Below are positions 53,549 through 62,551 of a stretch of DNA of 64,000 nucleotides, in pieces. Numbering within the stretch: position 1 is the stretch's first letter; the number at the start of each line of letters is the position of its first letter. Location: contig NZ_CABGGS010000001.1 of NCBI RefSeq assembly GCF_902158555.1, forward strand, positions 1-64,000, read 5' to 3'. The translations under genes and the position numbers were made by a program. The DNA is from Klebsiella spallanzanii (GTDB lineage: Bacteria; Pseudomonadota; Gammaproteobacteria; Enterobacterales; Enterobacteriaceae). Below the pieces are notes generated by a model. That model saw nothing but the letters and a program-made list of their open reading frames with translations. It did not search any database and was not told the DNA's origin.

Positions 53549-54111
53549 TGATTAAGACAAGCGCAGCATTGATCGAGGCTGCCTGTTCGGGCAATGAGCA
53601 AGCACTATCGCAATTATTGACCATCTGCCAGCCAGATCTAAAAAGGTTTGCTCGCAGAACCTGTTCAACCAGCGAAGACGCGGAGGATGCTGTACAAATC
53701 GCGCTCTGGCAGTTGCATAAAAAGATAGGCACGCTCAAAACCGTTGCGGCATTTGCCAGTTGGCTGTTTCGTATTGTCGAACGCGAATGCTATCGATTAT
53801 TCCGCGGGGAGCGCGCTGAGTCACTTTCTGAAGTGTGCAATGATGTCGTTGCACCATTGGCGAATGACGGGTTATGCATTGATTTAGCAAGATCGATTGC
53901 TACGTTGCCGCAGGCTTATCGCATTGTTTTCGTTATGCGTGATATTGAGGGATGGAGCACACCAGAGGTTGCAGAGCGACCTGGACTCACATCAGAGGCC
54001 GTAAAAAGCCGACTGCACCGTGCGCGCGTGATGGTGAGGGACAACCTGACTTCTGGTGGGTATTGTCCATCCGAAACTACCTCTCAAGCCATTAATCGCT
54101 CAGGAGACTGA
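53548..54111 (+). CDS. ECF-type RNA polymerase sigma factor
   Basis: Encodes 187 residues. Sigma region 2 (about 25-90, SEDAEDAVQIALWQLHKKI and FASWLFRIVEREC) and region 4 (about 115-170, LPQAYRIVFVMRDIEGWSTPEVAE and EAVKSRLHRARVMVRDNL). It has no long C-terminal extension and no anti-sigma gene beside it. It sits between two small membrane proteins and an AhpD-like gene, an association also seen for ECF groups linked to carboxymuconolactone decarboxylase proteins. Confidence 0.88.
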   Translation: MIKTSAALIEAACSGNEQALSQLLTICQPDLKRFARRTCSTSEDAEDAVQIALWQLHKKIGTLKTVAAFASWLFRIVERECYRLFRGERAESLSEVCNDVVAPLANDGLCIDLARSIATLPQAYRIVFVMRDIEGWSTPEVAERPGLTSEAVKSRLHRARVMVRDNLTSGGYCPSETTSQAINRSGD

Positions 54112-54112
54112 T

Positions 54113-54340
54113 ATGTATTGCTTCGCTCCCATAGCCCTGCATCTCCTGCGGGGCATTGTTGCCATTATGCTACTTGCTTGCGGATTTTTTATGGCATCAA
54201 TTATGCCCATCTTTATCGTCCCCGCGCTGATAGGTTCCATGCTATTGCTACGAGGCTGCCCTCTTTGTTGGGCAATCGAGTTGTTCAAAAAGATAAAAAA
54301 AACCTCACCTCTGAAATCATTCAAGGAAAATCCGCAATGA
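54113..54340 (+). CDS. Small membrane protein (DUF2892-like) with GCPLC motif
   Basis: Encodes 75 residues from ATG 54113, one base after the ECF stop. Two hydrophobic segments and an RGCPLCWAIELF motif (C-x2-C) at the cytoplasmic end, similar in layout to the small protein two genes upstream. It may act as a redox-sensitive membrane component or anti-sigma surrogate; that is inference. It overlaps the next gene by four bases (ATGA). Confidence 0.6.
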   Translation: MYCFAPIALHLLRGIVAIMLLACGFFMASIMPIFIVPALIGSMLLLRGCPLCWAIELFKKIKKTSPLKSFKENPQ

Positions 54341-54678
54341 GCCGTTACCAATCACCCGGCGATTTTCAACAAACAGCGTCACTGCTTGAGCTTGCTCCGC
54401 AGGAAGGCAGTGCTTTTATGCGTTTCGACCACGCAACCAGGCGTGAAGATGGGCATATCCCGCCAAAGACGCGTGAATTCATCGCACTTGCCGTAGCGCT
54501 AACTACGCAATGCGCATATTGCCTGGATGTCCACAGCAAAAGAGCCAAACAAGCAGGGGCGACCCGAGAAGAACTTGCTGAATTGATATCGATTGCTGCC
54601 GCTGTACGCGCCGGGGCAACGATGGGGCATGGATTGATGGCTTTACGGCTGTTTGGCGTTGAACAAGAAGCCAAGTGA
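54337..54678 (+). CDS. AhpD-like carboxymuconolactone decarboxylase family protein
   Basis: Encodes 113 residues from ATG 54337. AhpD-type active site Cys-x2-Cys-x3-His (TQCAYCLDVHSKRAK) and the AVALTTQ / MGHGLMALR pattern mark a thiol-dependent reductase of the CMD family. It is the last gene of the ECF operon. Possible function: peroxide or lipid-peroxide handling. Confidence 0.85.
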   Translation: MSRYQSPGDFQQTASLLELAPQEGSAFMRFDHATRREDGHIPPKTREFIALAVALTTQCAYCLDVHSKRAKQAGATREELAELISIAAAVRAGATMGHGLMALRLFGVEQEAK

Positions 54679-54844
54679 CATATCTTCGGTTAGTAACCTA
54701 AGCAAGTTAGCGCCTCTTATACCTCAACCAGATTCAGGCGAGTATACAGGTCATTTGCTCAGTGAAATATATTACGCTCCGGTATGTTTTGTTCGGTTCG
54801 CAACTCAAGGAATATTCTAACTGTATTCTAATCGCCCAAAGCAA

Positions 54845-54872
54845 CAAGGGGTTACCTTTCGGTAACCCCTTG
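54845..54872 (-). terminator. Rho-independent terminator of serT
   Basis: Perfect 12-bp stem CAAGGGGTTACC / GGTAACCCCTTG with a 4-base loop, seven bases past the tRNA-Ser CCA. T-rich sequence flanks both sides, so it may also stop plus-strand transcripts from the ECF operon. Confidence 0.85.
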
Positions 54873-54879
54873 TTTTATT

Positions 54880-54967
54880 TGGCGGAAGCGTAGAGATTCG
54901 AACTCTAGAACCCTTTCGGGTCGCCGGTTTTCAAGACCGGTGCCTTCAACCGCTCGGCCACGCTTCC
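54880..54967 (-). tRNA. serT: tRNA-Ser (anticodon UGA)
   Basis: Minus strand, 88 bases including CCA: acceptor GGAAGCG/CGCTTCC, long variable arm (CGACCCGAAAGGGTTC region) and anticodon loop CTTGAAA with anticodon TGA. Neighbourhood with yccA agrees with the E. coli serT locus. Confidence 0.96.
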
Positions 54968-55108
54968 AATGAGGCGCACTATAAACACCTCCGTTCAGGC
55001 TGTAAAGCATGATTTTGTTCAACTGCCTTAAAAACAAACAAAAACGTGTTATTCGCCTGAAATTCAGGCAGTTTGCGCAGAATTCAAGCGCAAACTGTCC
55101 TCTCTACG

Positions 55109-56737
55109 TTAATGTTTTTTGATGTACATATCTTTGGTGTAGTAATACCCCAGCTTATCCGGCGTGAATCCTCCGACCCATGGCTTTACCAGATGCGTCC
55201 GCACATAGTGATAGACCGGGATAGCAGGCACATCCTGCCCTAACATATCTTCCGCCTGCTGATAAAACTTGCCCCTCGCTGCCGCATCGGCTGCTTTAGC
55301 CGCATTGTGCAGCGCCTCATCGTAGGCCGGATTGCTGTACTGGGTGGTATTTTCACTATCGCCGGTGCGGAAGTTATTCAGGAAGGTGGCGGCGTCGTCA
55401 TAATCGGCAATCCACGCGTAGCGCACGGCGTCAAAATTATGCGTATGCATGGTATCCAGCATGGTCTTCCATTCCTGATTTTGCAGCTTTGCCTCAACGC
55501 CAAGATTCTTTTTCCACATTGAGCTGGCGGCGATAGCAATTCGCTGGTGCGATTCCGAGGTGTTATAAAGCAGATTAAACACCAGTGGATGAGCCTCGTT
55601 ATATCCCGCTTCGCTCAGCAGCTTTTTCGCCTCGGTGATACGCTTATCGCGCGGCCAGCTTGCGTAATCCGGATTCTGTAGCTTCACGCCGCCGATATCA
55701 GGCTGGCTGATAAGCCAGGCCGGACGCTGCCCCTGTCCCAGCACCTTCTCGGCAATAATGTCTTTATCAAGCGCCATATTCAGCGCCCGCCGTACGCGCG
55801 GGTCGTTAAACGGCGGTCGGGTGGTGTTAAATTCGTAATAATAGGTTGCCAGCTGCGGCGAAACATCCAACTGATCGCCAATAGTTTTCTTAAGCTGGGC
55901 GAACTGATTAATTGGTACGGTATAGACAATATCAATCTCCCCGGCCTTATAGCGGTTAACGTCTGCGGCTTCAGAACTTATCGGCAAATACGTCACCTTA
56001 TTAATAATGGTATGGGCATTATCCCAGTACCGAGGATTACGTTCGGCCGCAATGCGCTCATTGACGACCCACTGTGACAGCTTATAGGGCCCGCTGGTGA
56101 CCATATGCTCCGGTTTAGTCCACTTATCGCCGTAGCGAGATATCAGCACTTTATCGAGTGGAACCAGAGACGGGTGCGCCAGCATCGCCAGAAACGCCGC
56201 ATTTGGCTGAGTGAGTGTCACCTCGAGGGTGGCATCATCTATCGCTTTCACTCCCAGCGTTTCGGGCGCTTTTTGCCCTCGCGCGATCTCCGCAGCGTTG
56301 ACGATATGCATATTGCCAGGATAGCTCGCATAGGGGGAAGCGGTTAGCGGTGAGACCAGCCGCTGCCAGCTCCAGACAACATCTTGTGCGGTGATTGCCG
56401 AACCGTCGGACCAGGTTACACCTGGGCGTAAATGAAATGTCCAGACGGTGTTATCCCTATTTTCCCATTTTTCGGCCAGCCGGGGCTGAATCTCGCCTGC
56501 GGGAGAAACGCTGACCAGCCCTTCGAAAAGATCGCTGAGAATATTGAACTCAACGTCGCTTTCCACTTTATGCGGATCCAGCGACGATGGCTCGCTGCCG
56601 TTATTTCGGACTAACTCCTGCTTCTCTGCCAGCACCGTTCCCGGTGGCACCTGAGCGGCCAGCGCCGGAACGGTCATTGAGAACAGGCCGACGGCCAGCA
56701 GCATGCGTGTTATGTGATTATATTTTTGTGGTTTCAT
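55109..56737 (-). CDS. OppA/MppA-like periplasmic oligopeptide-binding protein
   Basis: Encodes 542 residues. Signal peptide to about residue 27 (VPALAA). Type-5 solute-binding fold: VLAEKQELVRNNGSEPSSLDP at the start of the mature part, ITAQDVVWSWQRLVSP, SGPYKLSQWVVNE and KNLGVEAKLQNQEWK match OppA and MppA. MppA binds murein tripeptide for recycling; OppA binds peptides broadly. No permease or ATPase genes adjoin, as for mppA, so it probably uses the Opp membrane complex elsewhere. Confidence 0.87.
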   Translation of the reverse strand: MKPQKYNHITRMLLAVGLFSMTVPALAAQVPPGTVLAEKQELVRNNGSEPSSLDPHKVESDVEFNILSDLFEGLVSVSPAGEIQPRLAEKWENRDNTVWTFHLRPGVTWSDGSAITAQDVVWSWQRLVSPLTASPYASYPGNMHIVNAAEIARGQKAPETLGVKAIDDATLEVTLTQPNAAFLAMLAHPSLVPLDKVLISRYGDKWTKPEHMVTSGPYKLSQWVVNERIAAERNPRYWDNAHTIINKVTYLPISSEAADVNRYKAGEIDIVYTVPINQFAQLKKTIGDQLDVSPQLATYYYEFNTTRPPFNDPRVRRALNMALDKDIIAEKVLGQGQRPAWLISQPDIGGVKLQNPDYASWPRDKRITEAKKLLSEAGYNEAHPLVFNLLYNTSESHQRIAIAASSMWKKNLGVEAKLQNQEWKTMLDTMHTHNFDAVRYAWIADYDDAATFLNNFRTGDSENTTQYSNPAYDEALHNAAKAADAAARGKFYQQAEDMLGQDVPAIPVYHYVRTHLVKPWVGGFTPDKLGYYYTKDMYIKKH

Positions 56738-57005
56738 ATCCCTTGCCTTTATTGCGCTTCGTTTGTACCCTCTCCAGACTTAGTCACAGAACGGCTATAA
56801 CGCAATATTTTTCAGTTAGTTATCAGATTTTGATCTAGCTTCAGATGGTGAACACATAAACATGCTATTTATTCTCTAAATTCTGAAATAATATTCTGCG
56901 AGGCAGCCATCTGGCTTTGAGTAAAGATGGGTAAAAGCACTATGGCTTCAGCCGTGGTTTTTTTATGCTTCGTTATTAATTACATCTGTCATAAGAGAGT
57001 GACTC

Positions 57006-57665
57006 ATGGATCGTATAATTACATCGTCGCGTGACCGTTCATCGCTGCTCAGCACGCATAAAGTTCTGCGGAACACTTATTTCCTGCTTAGCCTGACGCT
57101 GGCATTTTCCGCCATCACGGCGACGGCCAGCACGGTGCTAATGCTGCCTTCTCCAGGTCTGATTCTGACGCTGGTCGGTATGTATGGCCTGATGTTCCTG
57201 ACCTATAAAACAGCGAATAAGCCGGTCGGTATTCTGTCCGCGTTCGCCTTCACCGGCTTCCTGGGCTATATTCTGGGGCCGATGCTTAACGCTTACCTGT
57301 CTGCGGGCATGGGCGATTTGATTGGTCTGGCGCTGGGCGGTACCGCGCTGGTGTTCTTCTGCTGTTCGGCCTACGTGCTGACCACCCGTAAAGATATGTC
57401 CTTCCTCGGCGGCATGCTGATGGCCGGCGTGGTGGTGGTGCTTATCGGTATGGTCGCCAACATTTTCCTGCAGTTGCCGGCTCTGCATCTGGCCATCAGC
57501 GCGGTGTTTATCCTGATTTCTTCAGGCGCCATCCTGTTTGAAACCAGCAACATCATCCGCGGCGGCGAAACCAACTACATCCGCGCGACCGTTAGCCTGT
57601 ACGTCTCGCTGTACAACATCTTCGTCAGCCTGCTGAGCATCCTTGGCTTCGCCAGCAGAGACTAA
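57006..57665 (+). CDS. yccA: YccA, FtsH-associated Bax inhibitor-1 family membrane protein
   Basis: Encodes 219 residues with about seven membrane segments, a polar N-terminus ([19 protein letters not shown]) and a C-terminal [12 protein letters not shown], as in E. coli YccA. It is a substrate and modulator of the FtsH protease and protects SecY. SD TAAGAGAG precedes the start. Terminator at 57686-57717. Confidence 0.95.
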   Translation: MDRIITSSRDRSSLLSTHKVLRNTYFLLSLTLAFSAITATASTVLMLPSPGLILTLVGMYGLMFLTYKTANKPVGILSAFAFTGFLGYILGPMLNAYLSAGMGDLIGLALGGTALVFFCCSAYVLTTRKDMSFLGGMLMAGVVVVLIGMVANIFLQLPALHLAISAVFILISSGAILFETSNIIRGGETNYIRATVSLYVSLYNIFVSLLSILGFASRD

Positions 57666-57685
57666 TCCTCTCCCCGTCTGTACTC

Positions 57686-57717
57686 AGGCCCCGCTTATGC
57701 GGGGCCTTATTTTTTGC
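57686..57717 (+). terminator. Rho-independent terminator of yccA
   Basis: Stem AGGCCCCGC / GCGGGGCCT with TTAT loop, followed by TATTTTTTG. Confidence 0.9.
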
Positions 57718-57753
57718 TACACTGCCGCCATTTTCAGCGGTATGTGAAGAATC

Positions 57754-58083
57754 ATGTTTATCTTTGAAGGCAATGAAATTGAGACCGATAGCGAAGGCTA
57801 TCTGAAGGATACCACCCTGTGGAGCGAGGCGATGGCGGTAGTTATCGCCGAACAGGAAGGCATTAGCCTGTCCGTTGAGCACTGGGAAGTGGTGCGCTTT
57901 GTGCGCGACTTTTATCTGGAATTTAACACCTCACCGGCGATTCGTATGCTGGTGAAGGCCATGGCGAACAAGTTTGGCGAAGAGAAAGGCAACAGCCGCT
58001 ATCTCTACCGCCTGTTCCCGAAAGGCCCGGCTAAGCAAGCGACAAAAATTGCCGGCCTGCCTAAACCGGTCAAATGCATCTAA
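57754..58083 (+). CDS. tusE: TusE sulfurtransferase
   Basis: Encodes 109 residues of the DsrC/TusE family. The conserved penultimate cysteine (KCI at the end) accepts sulfur from TusBCD and passes it to MnmA for 2-thiouridine formation in tRNA. The [22 protein letters not shown] segment is typical. It converges with yccX and the two stops overlap by three bases. Confidence 0.95.
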   Translation: MFIFEGNEIETDSEGYLKDTTLWSEAMAVVIAEQEGISLSVEHWEVVRFVRDFYLEFNTSPAIRMLVKAMANKFGEEKGNSRYLYRLFPKGPAKQATKIAGLPKPVKCI

Positions 58084-58361
58084 TACAGAATGGCGAACTT
58101 CTGCCACTCTCTGGTGGGTTGATGGGGCTCGGTCAGCACCCTGTCAACCCGCGCGCTGCGTGGCCCACCGGCCTTCAGCCAGGCAATCAGCGTCTCCACC
58201 TGCCCCGCATCTCCGCAGGCAAGCACCTCTACGCCGCCGTCATCAAGATTACGCGCATACCCGGTTAACCCAAGCCGCAGCGCCTCACGCTGGGTCGAAT
58301 AGCGAAACCCGACGCCCTGAACGGAACCGTATACCCACGCCATCGTGCAAACCGTTGCCAT
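58080..58361 (-). CDS. yccX: Acylphosphatase YccX
   Basis: Encodes 93 residues from ATG 58361 (a longer frame to 58406 is unlikely). The catalytic Arg in VQGVGFRY and Asn in YARNLDDGG identify the acylphosphatase family, which hydrolyses carboxyl-phosphate bonds. [12 protein letters not shown] is also conserved. Same length class as E. coli YccX (92). Convergent with tusE. Confidence 0.94.
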   Translation of the reverse strand: MATVCTMAWVYGSVQGVGFRYSTQREALRLGLTGYARNLDDGGVEVLACGDAGQVETLIAWLKAGGPRSARVDRVLTEPHQPTREWQKFAILY

Positions 58362-58412
58362 GTTCTCTCTCCTTTCCGGCCAATGACTCAATACTGAGGA
58401 TAGCAAATTCTT

Positions 58413-59201
58413 TCAGCGTACATGCTTTGGTAATAACCCAAAGTGCTGACGAAAACGGGCGGTAAAGCGCGAGCCTGACAGATAGCCGCTGCTTTGCGCA
58501 ATTTCACCAATGGGCCGCGACGTCGACTGCAATTGCCCCAGCGCGTAGGCCATCCGCACCTCTTCTACGATCTGGCGAAAGCTCCGGGATTCCTGCTGCA
58601 AACGGCGGCGCAGCGTCGATTCGCCAAGAAACAGCATTTTTGCGACTTTCGCCACGCTCCACGCTTCGGCAGGCGACAGCATAATAATCTGCCTGACCTG
58701 ACCGGTTATGTCGTCGCGCCGTTCGTTAAGCAGCGGTCCAGCGTATCCGGCCTGATACAACGCCAGCAGCAACCCCATCGCCTGATGATGCTGTAACTCC
58801 GCCGAAAGCCCTTCCCGCACCGCCTGCAGAACGCTCTGCCACATAAACGAGAGTTCCGGCGCCAGCGGCGCGCAGAGCGACGTCAGACGGCCCGTCTGCG
58901 GATCGCTCATATAACGCCCCTTAAAATCCGCCAGAAGCTCAGGCGTTAATGAGAGCAGATCGGAGCAAAACAGCCCGTTTTCCGGCTGGTTAATAACCTC
59001 CAGCTCAACTTCAGCGGGTAAAATAATGAGCTGCTGCGGCGTTGCCAGCATCTGGCTGGCTCCCTGCACAATCACCTTACTGCCGCGATTTACCCGACAG
59101 AGCGCGGGCGAAAACAGCGTGACGCGGTGCAGTTTGCATAAACGTCGGGTCGTAATTTCTGCCGCCGTTAACGCATTATGATGAAATTGAACATTCCGCA
59201 T
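58413..59201 (-). CDS. AraC-family transcriptional regulator
   Basis: Encodes 262 residues. The C-terminal AraC/XylS double HTH (about 165-262) holds AWSVAKVAKMLFLGESTLRRRL and the second-helix pattern IGEIAQSSGYLSGSRFTARF. The N-terminal half (cupin-like) resembles AraC regulators of the YbcM type. It is 14 bp downstream of the YbcL-like gene in the same orientation, so they may share a transcript. Effector unknown. Confidence 0.85.
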   Translation of the reverse strand: MRNVQFHHNALTAAEITTRRLCKLHRVTLFSPALCRVNRGSKVIVQGASQMLATPQQLIILPAEVELEVINQPENGLFCSDLLSLTPELLADFKGRYMSDPQTGRLTSLCAPLAPELSFMWQSVLQAVREGLSAELQHHQAMGLLLALYQAGYAGPLLNERRDDITGQVRQIIMLSPAEAWSVAKVAKMLFLGESTLRRRLQQESRSFRQIVEEVRMAYALGQLQSTSRPIGEIAQSSGYLSGSRFTARFRQHFGLLPKHVR

Positions 59202-59215
59202 CAGGCTGCCCTTTT

Positions 59216-59770
59216 TTATCGCCCTGCCACCGCGGTTAACTGCGCGTTGGCGATAGCGTGGCTATGTAACATAAAACCGACTAATGCTCCGCTGGCCTGA
59301 GCATCAACAGGCAGTGTCGGCGTATCAAGCGCCCATACCGTAAAGCGGTAGCGATGCGGTTTATCTCCGGCGGGCGGACACGCGCCGCCAAAACCCGCAT
59401 AGCCAAAGTCATTGCGCCCCTGTATCGCCCCGGCGGGCAGTTTAGCGTTATTTTTGTCTCCGGCGCCAGCGGCTAAGCCAGTCACCTGTTGGGCAATATT
59501 CACCACCGTCCAGTGCCACCAGCCGCTCCCGGTCGGCGCATCCGGGTCATAAGCGGTCACCGCGAAACTACGGGTACCCGCTGGGGCATTTTTCCAGACA
59601 ATTTGCGGTGAGATATTGCCGCCGGTGCAGCCAAAGCCGCCAAACCAGTGCGTCTGCGCCAAAGGTTCGCCTTCGCGCATATCCTCGCTGCTAACGCTGA
59701 ACGGCGCGGCAATCGCTGCCCCGCTCATTATTACCATCATCGCGGCGACGAATTTCAATCCTGTTTTCAT
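59216..59770 (-). CDS. YbcL-like PEBP (Raf kinase inhibitor-like) periplasmic protein
   Basis: Encodes 184 residues. Signal peptide 1-21 (SGAAIAA). The PEBP core is visible: SPQIVWKNAPAGTRSFAV, the YDPDAPTGSGWWHW motif and GACPPAGDKPHRYRF. Related YbcL proteins of E. coli are exported and some modulate neutrophil migration. Paired with an AraC regulator, as ybcL and ybcM are in E. coli. Confidence 0.88.
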   Translation of the reverse strand: MKTGLKFVAAMMVIMSGAAIAAPFSVSSEDMREGEPLAQTHWFGGFGCTGGNISPQIVWKNAPAGTRSFAVTAYDPDAPTGSGWWHWTVVNIAQQVTGLAAGAGDKNNAKLPAGAIQGRNDFGYAGFGGACPPAGDKPHRYRFTVWALDTPTLPVDAQASGALVGFMLHSHAIANAQLTAVAGR

Positions 59771-59962
59771 TGTATTTTCCTCCTTATGGGTGAGGAAATA
59801 CTGTAAGATCCCGGCGTGATTTTTAATGTGCCAAAGCGCCTGCGTTTTGTGCCGAAACGCTCACCTGTCAATACTGGTGGAATGGTGCTTGCCTCAGCCA
59901 CTTGTGCTAACCTACGCGCCATTTTTTCGGTGCCGACATTCCCGTTGCTTAAAGGTAGCCCC

Positions 59963-61165
59963 ATGACAGACTCCATTTTCCCCCGCTTAGTGTTAACCAA
60001 AGGACGCGAGAAATCCCTGCTGCGTCGCCATCCGTGGATTTTCTCCGGCGCCGTCGCCAGGATGGAAGGTAAAGCCCGTTCCGGTGAGACCATCGATATC
60101 GTGGATTCGCAGGGAAAATGGCTGGCCCGCGGCGCGTATTCTCCTTCTTCACAGATCCGCGCCCGCGTCTGGAGTTTTGATCGCGATGAAGCCATTGATA
60201 ACGCCTTTTTTGAGCGTCGCCTGCAGCAGGCGCTGACCTGGCGCGAATGGCTGGCAGCCCGCGACAGCCTTGATAGCTATCGCCTGATTGCCGGTGAATC
60301 CGACGGCCTGCCGGGCGTCACCATCGACCGTTTTGGCGACTTTTTTGTTCTGCAACTGCTGAGCGCCGGTGCGGAATACCAGCGCGCGCCGATTGTCAGC
60401 GCCCTACAAACGCTGTTCCCGAACGGCTCTATCTACGACCGTAGCGACGTCGCGGTGCGTAAAAAAGAGGGGCTGGAGCTGGCGCAAGGGCTGGTCGTCG
60501 GTGAACTGCCGCCAGCTCTGCTGCCAATTACCGAGCATGGTATGCAGCTATTGGTAGACATTCAGGGGGGTCACAAAACCGGCTACTACCTCGACCAGCG
60601 CGACAGCCGCCTGGCGACCCGTCGCTACGTGACGGACAAACGCGTGCTGAACTGCTTCTCCTATACCGGCGGCTTTGCTATCTCCGCGTTGATGGGCGGC
60701 TGCCGTCAGGTGGTTAGCGTTGATACGTCTCAGGAGGCGCTGGACGTTGCAAAACAGAACGTTGAGCTGAATAAGCTGGATCTGTCGAAAGCCGAATTTG
60801 TCCGTGATGACGTTTTCAAACTGCTGCGCAAATATCGCGATTCCGGTGAGACGTTCGACGTTATCGTGATGGATCCGCCAAAGTTTGTTGAAAACAAAAG
60901 CCAACTGATGGGGGCCTGCCGCGGCTATAAGGATATCAACATGCTGGCAATCCAGTTGTTGAACCCCGGCGGCGTGCTGCTGACCTTCTCCTGCTCCGGC
61001 CTGATGACCACCGATTTATTTCAGAAAATCATCGCCGATGCCGCACTCGATGCCGGGCGTGATGTACAATTTATAGAACAGTTCCGTCAGGCTGCCGATC
61101 ACCCGGTGATAGCAACCTACCCGGAAGGGCTGTATCTGAAAGGGTTTGCCTGTCGCCTCATGTAA
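59963..61165 (+). CDS. rlmI: 23S rRNA m5C1962 methyltransferase RlmI
   Basis: Encodes 400 residues from ATG 59963; the frame extends upstream but AAAGGTAGCCCC precedes this start and the protein then matches the family. N-terminal PUA domain (about 1-75), central domain, and a Rossmann methyltransferase with [10 protein letters not shown] (AdoMet), VMDPPKF and the catalytic Cys in TFSCSGLM. It modifies C1962 of 23S rRNA. Confidence 0.95.
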   Translation: MTDSIFPRLVLTKGREKSLLRRHPWIFSGAVARMEGKARSGETIDIVDSQGKWLARGAYSPSSQIRARVWSFDRDEAIDNAFFERRLQQALTWREWLAARDSLDSYRLIAGESDGLPGVTIDRFGDFFVLQLLSAGAEYQRAPIVSALQTLFPNGSIYDRSDVAVRKKEGLELAQGLVVGELPPALLPITEHGMQLLVDIQGGHKTGYYLDQRDSRLATRRYVTDKRVLNCFSYTGGFAISALMGGCRQVVSVDTSQEALDVAKQNVELNKLDLSKAEFVRDDVFKLLRKYRDSGETFDVIVMDPPKFVENKSQLMGACRGYKDINMLAIQLLNPGGVLLTFSCSGLMTTDLFQKIIADAALDAGRDVQFIEQFRQAADHPVIATYPEGLYLKGFACRLM

Positions 61166-61225
61166 CTTGAAAAGTGGAGAATCGGCCCGCATATAGCAGG
61201 TAATCACGTATCCCAGGAGGTGCTT

Positions 61226-61543
61226 ATGATAGCCAGCAAATTCGGTATCGGCCAACAAGTTCGCCACACGCTTCTGGGCTACCTGGGCGTGATCGTTGAT
61301 GTCGATCCAGAGTACTCGCTCACGGAGCCGGAAGAGGACGAAATCGCCGCTAACGACGAACTGCGCATGGCCCCCTGGTACCATGTGGTGATGGAAGATG
61401 ATGATGGCCAGCCAATTCACACTTACCTTGCGGAAGCGCAGCTAAGCAGCGAACCCAGCGACGAACATCCTGAGCAACCGTCAATGGACGAGCTGGCGCG
61501 AACGATTCGTCGGCAGCTGCAGGCGCCGCGACTACGTAACTAA
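61226..61543 (+). CDS. hspQ: Heat shock protein HspQ
   Basis: Encodes 105 residues from ATG 61226, with AGGAGG directly upstream. HspQ/YccV family: [19 protein letters not shown] start, then the acidic middle and [15 protein letters not shown]. It is a hemimethylated DNA-binding protein and Lon/ClpAP-linked regulator. Followed by a strong terminator. Confidence 0.95.
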   Translation: MIASKFGIGQQVRHTLLGYLGVIVDVDPEYSLTEPEEDEIAANDELRMAPWYHVVMEDDDGQPIHTYLAEAQLSSEPSDEHPEQPSMDELARTIRRQLQAPRLRN

Positions 61544-61553
61544 TCTAAAATCG

Positions 61554-61577
61554 AAAAACCCGCGCTGCGGGTTTTTT
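61554..61577 (+). terminator. Rho-independent terminator of hspQ
   Basis: AAAAACCCGC / GCGGGTTTTT with a GCT loop, ending in TTTTTTA. It likely serves the convergent metalloprotease-like gene as well (stop at 61586). Confidence 0.9.
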
Positions 61578-61585
61578 ATTGCCTG

Positions 61586-62518
61586 TTACCTTATCGCGGT
61601 ATCTGCCAGCGCCTGGCAAATCAGACTGTTGAACTGCCCGGCGCGCTGCTGTTTTTCGCTCCAGCGAGTATTGGCCAAATTCATTTCACGGGAAATACTT
61701 TCGCTGCTAAGCGCAAGCTGCTGAAAAAACGGTTGCAACATCTTCCCTCCCGGCAACTCTCGGGTTTTAAATACCGGGCTGCCATCAGCGTAACGCCAGG
61801 CCATCGCCTTATCTGGCAAAGTTATCGCCGGGAAACCATGTTGAGCGTAGCCGGCCCAGAAGCTCGCGGCACCGTAGCCGCGCGAGAAATTACGCTCACA
61901 GGTGGAAGGCTCGGCCGGCGGCAAGACTCTTTTCTCCGCAGGCCTGAACACATTTTCCATCCAGCGCGCCATCCCTTCCAGATACCATTTTTGTTTAAAC
62001 ACCGCATAGCCGTACTGGTACAAATGGAAAAGCTCATGCGCGGGCGTAACGTTGCGCGCCGGTTGCAACGCGGCGTTAAGTACAATTTTTAAGCCGCAGG
62101 GGAGCGCCGTTCTGTCGCTCATGGTTTCCGCCGCTACGCGGTCAAAGGCCAGACCGTTACCCTTGGGAAGAGTCAGCAGGTAGATATTAATCTGCCGCGC
62201 CTGAGCGTAGATCTTCTGCCGTAGCGGCGTTCGCAGGCCCAGCAGCGACGTGTAGAGATATTCTGCAGCCTGCAGTTGGCTGGCAATATCTTTAATGACG
62301 TCCGGCACTCCATCGCCGGTGCTATCCTGCGGATATTGCAGGGCGTCCTTACCCTGCAGGCTGTAATAAATATGAAAATCATCCACCATATGCGTCTTTT
62401 CCAGCCGATGCTCATGGAGCAGAGAACCGGGGACGCAGTGGGAGACCAGCAGCACGTCGTGGGCCTGAAGCGGCGAACAGCAGCAGGATGCCAGCAGTAT
62501 TACGGCGATTCGTTTCAT
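61586..62518 (-). CDS. Probable zinc metalloprotease-like lipoprotein, unknown role
   Basis: Encodes 310 residues. N-terminus MKRIAVILLASCC with a lipobox-like L-A-S-C at 9-12, so it may be a lipoprotein. A gluzincin motif H161-E-L-F-H165 is followed by WYLEGMARWME with Glu181 as a likely third ligand. Upstream DSTGDGVPDVI (65-75) resembles the calcium loop of thrombospondin-3-type repeats, as in some secreted proteases. Family not identified. The upstream neighbour is a glycosyltransferase 33 bp away. Confidence 0.7.
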   Translation of the reverse strand: MKRIAVILLASCCCSPLQAHDVLLVSHCVPGSLLHEHRLEKTHMVDDFHIYYSLQGKDALQYPQDSTGDGVPDVIKDIASQLQAAEYLYTSLLGLRTPLRQKIYAQARQINIYLLTLPKGNGLAFDRVAAETMSDRTALPCGLKIVLNAALQPARNVTPAHELFHLYQYGYAVFKQKWYLEGMARWMENVFRPAEKRVLPPAEPSTCERNFSRGYGAASFWAGYAQHGFPAITLPDKAMAWRYADGSPVFKTRELPGGKMLQPFFQQLALSSESISREMNLANTRWSEKQQRAGQFNSLICQALADTAIR

Positions 62519-62551
62519 TGCCCCCTGCCCATACTCAAACGCATCCTGTCG

